A program made the position numbers and the translations under genes. DNA of 14,946 nt, taken from NCBI GenBank assembly GCA_905236195.1, contig CAJOOX010000123.1:1-14946 (forward strand), read 5' to 3'. This stretch comes from an uncultured Bacteroidales bacterium (GTDB taxonomy: Bacteria; Bacteroidota; Bacteroidia; Bacteroidales; UBA3663). The notes beneath the pieces are model-generated. The model had not been told where the DNA came from. It was given only the letters and a program-made list of their open reading frames with translations, and made no database searches. Positions within the stretch are counted from its first letter, which is position 1, and every line of letters begins with the position of its first letter. Positions 14,374 to 14,946 of this stretch are shown here, piece after piece.

Positions 14374-14909
14374 ATCGTTTTGATTATTGTTGCCGGATTG
14401 CCGCCCACAACAGTGCGTGGAGCCACATCCTTGAAAACGGCGGCGGCGGCACCGACCACGGCATGTTCGCCGAGTTCAACGCCGGGTCCGATGAAGGCAC
14501 GCATTCCCACCCAGGCATCTTTCCCGATGGTCACATCTGCCACGACCAGCGAAGTCTGTGCATTATTGACTTCCGCAAGATCGTGTCCTGCCGTGCACAC
14601 ACAACTCTCCTGCGACAGCACGGCATTCTCGCCGAGGGTCACCGTCGCCTGGTTATAACACACGGTATCGGGGCCGATACAGGCTCCCCTTTCCATCCGC
14701 AGATTCCACGGCGCCCACACCCTGGCCGATGCATACACATCCACGCTGCTGTGGAGCTGTGCCCCGAAGCAGCGCAGAAGGAAAATCCGCCATGGACGGA
14801 ACAGTTTCGTCACGAACGGGCGGAACAGTATCGCCCGCGTGACATTCCACACTGCCCGCTTCATTTTAATTCCCATGGTCACATGACCTGTATTTCTCTT
14901 CGCATTCAT
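14370..14909 (-). CDS. WcaF-like left-handed beta-helix acetyltransferase (polysaccharide O-acetylation)
   Basis: The protein (179 residues from ATG 14909) is very similar in layout to colanic-acid WcaF-type acetyltransferases. It has an N-terminal AVWNVTRAILFRPF and RIFLLRCFGAQ segment, then hexapeptide repeats forming a left-handed beta-helix (ARVWAPWNLRMERGACIG, ATVTLGENAVLS, VTIGKDAWVGMRAFIGPGVELG). It ends with VVGGNPATIIK. The likely catalytic His is H109 in TAGHD. It would transfer acetyl from acetyl-CoA to a sugar of the surface polysaccharide. ATG 14909 is preferred; the frame also stays open to a TTG at 14942, and later ATGs exist at 14876 and 14864. No promoter is visible in the 37 bases left in the window, so the gene is probably in an operon or has its promoter further right. 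Its stop overlaps the next gene's ATG. Confidence 0.9.
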   Translation of the reverse strand: MNAKRNTGHVTMGIKMKRAVWNVTRAILFRPFVTKLFRPWRIFLLRCFGAQLHSSVDVYASARVWAPWNLRMERGACIGPDTVCYNQATVTLGENAVLSQESCVCTAGHDLAEVNNAQTSLVVADVTIGKDAWVGMRAFIGPGVELGEHAVVGAAAAVFKDVAPRTVVGGNPATIIKTI

Positions 14910-14946
14910 ACTACTTTCGTGTCTGTAATAAAACAAAAACAATTAA

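Noticed and set aside
14910..14942. TTG-initiated N-terminal extension of the WcaF-like acetyltransferase
   Set aside because: A good ATG lies 11 codons inside and gives the normal family length; the extra residues come from T-rich intergenic sequence.
1..14946. CRISPR arrays, tRNA or rRNA genes, insertion sequences, invertible promoters
   Set aside because: No regularly spaced direct repeats, cloverleaf-like segments, transposase or recombinase genes, or long paired inverted repeats around promoters were seen on either strand.

Overview
The window looks like a chromosomal segment from a Bacteroidota (Bacteroidales) bacterium, probably a Bacteroides or Prevotella relative. Four observations support this. 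Five promoter-like sites carry the Bacteroidota -7 element TAnnTTTG, and four of them have a TTTG or TTG box 19-20 bases upstream. Start codons lack Shine-Dalgarno sequences. The L19 protein resembles Bacteroides L19. The gene families (an M16 peptidase, a PgpH-type HD protein, an OmpA-like outer-membrane protein) are usual in this group. No phage, transposon, CRISPR array, tRNA or rRNA was seen.

Left half (1-6615, all + strand). The 3' end of an M16 metallopeptidase gene is followed by a rplS unit with its own promoter, a folded 5' leader and a strong terminator. Next comes a promoter driving a 7TM-HD protein (predicted cyclic-di-AMP phosphodiesterase). After a 49-base gap lie gpmI (glycolysis), a small four-helix membrane protein and ugd (UDP-glucose to UDP-glucuronate). 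These last three are tightly packed (4-base gap, then ATGA overlap), and the run ends at an 18-bp terminator hairpin.

Middle (6683-10183). A family 2 glycosyltransferase and an OmpA-like envelope protein lie on the - strand. Divergent from the latter is an AlkD-type DNA alkylation repair gene on the + strand, whose promoter sits almost on top of its start codon. The divergent spacer is AT-rich and holds a perfect 6-6-6 inverted repeat.

Right half (10173-14909, all - strand). This is a surface-polysaccharide assembly cassette. In transcription order it has a WcaF-like acetyltransferase, a GT2, an internal promoter, a second GT2 and two GT4 enzymes. With Ugd supplying UDP-glucuronate and the separate GT2 at 6683-7570, the window reads as part of a capsule, exopolysaccharide or O-antigen locus beside housekeeping genes. 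No flippase, polymerase or initiating transferase is visible, so the locus presumably continues to the right.

I found no convincing undescribed multi-gene system. The most interesting signals are regulatory: the folded rplS leader, a probably leaderless alkylation-repair mRNA, a glycosyltransferase gene squeezed behind a hairpin with no room for a promoter, and convergent genes overlapping by 11 bp without a terminator.
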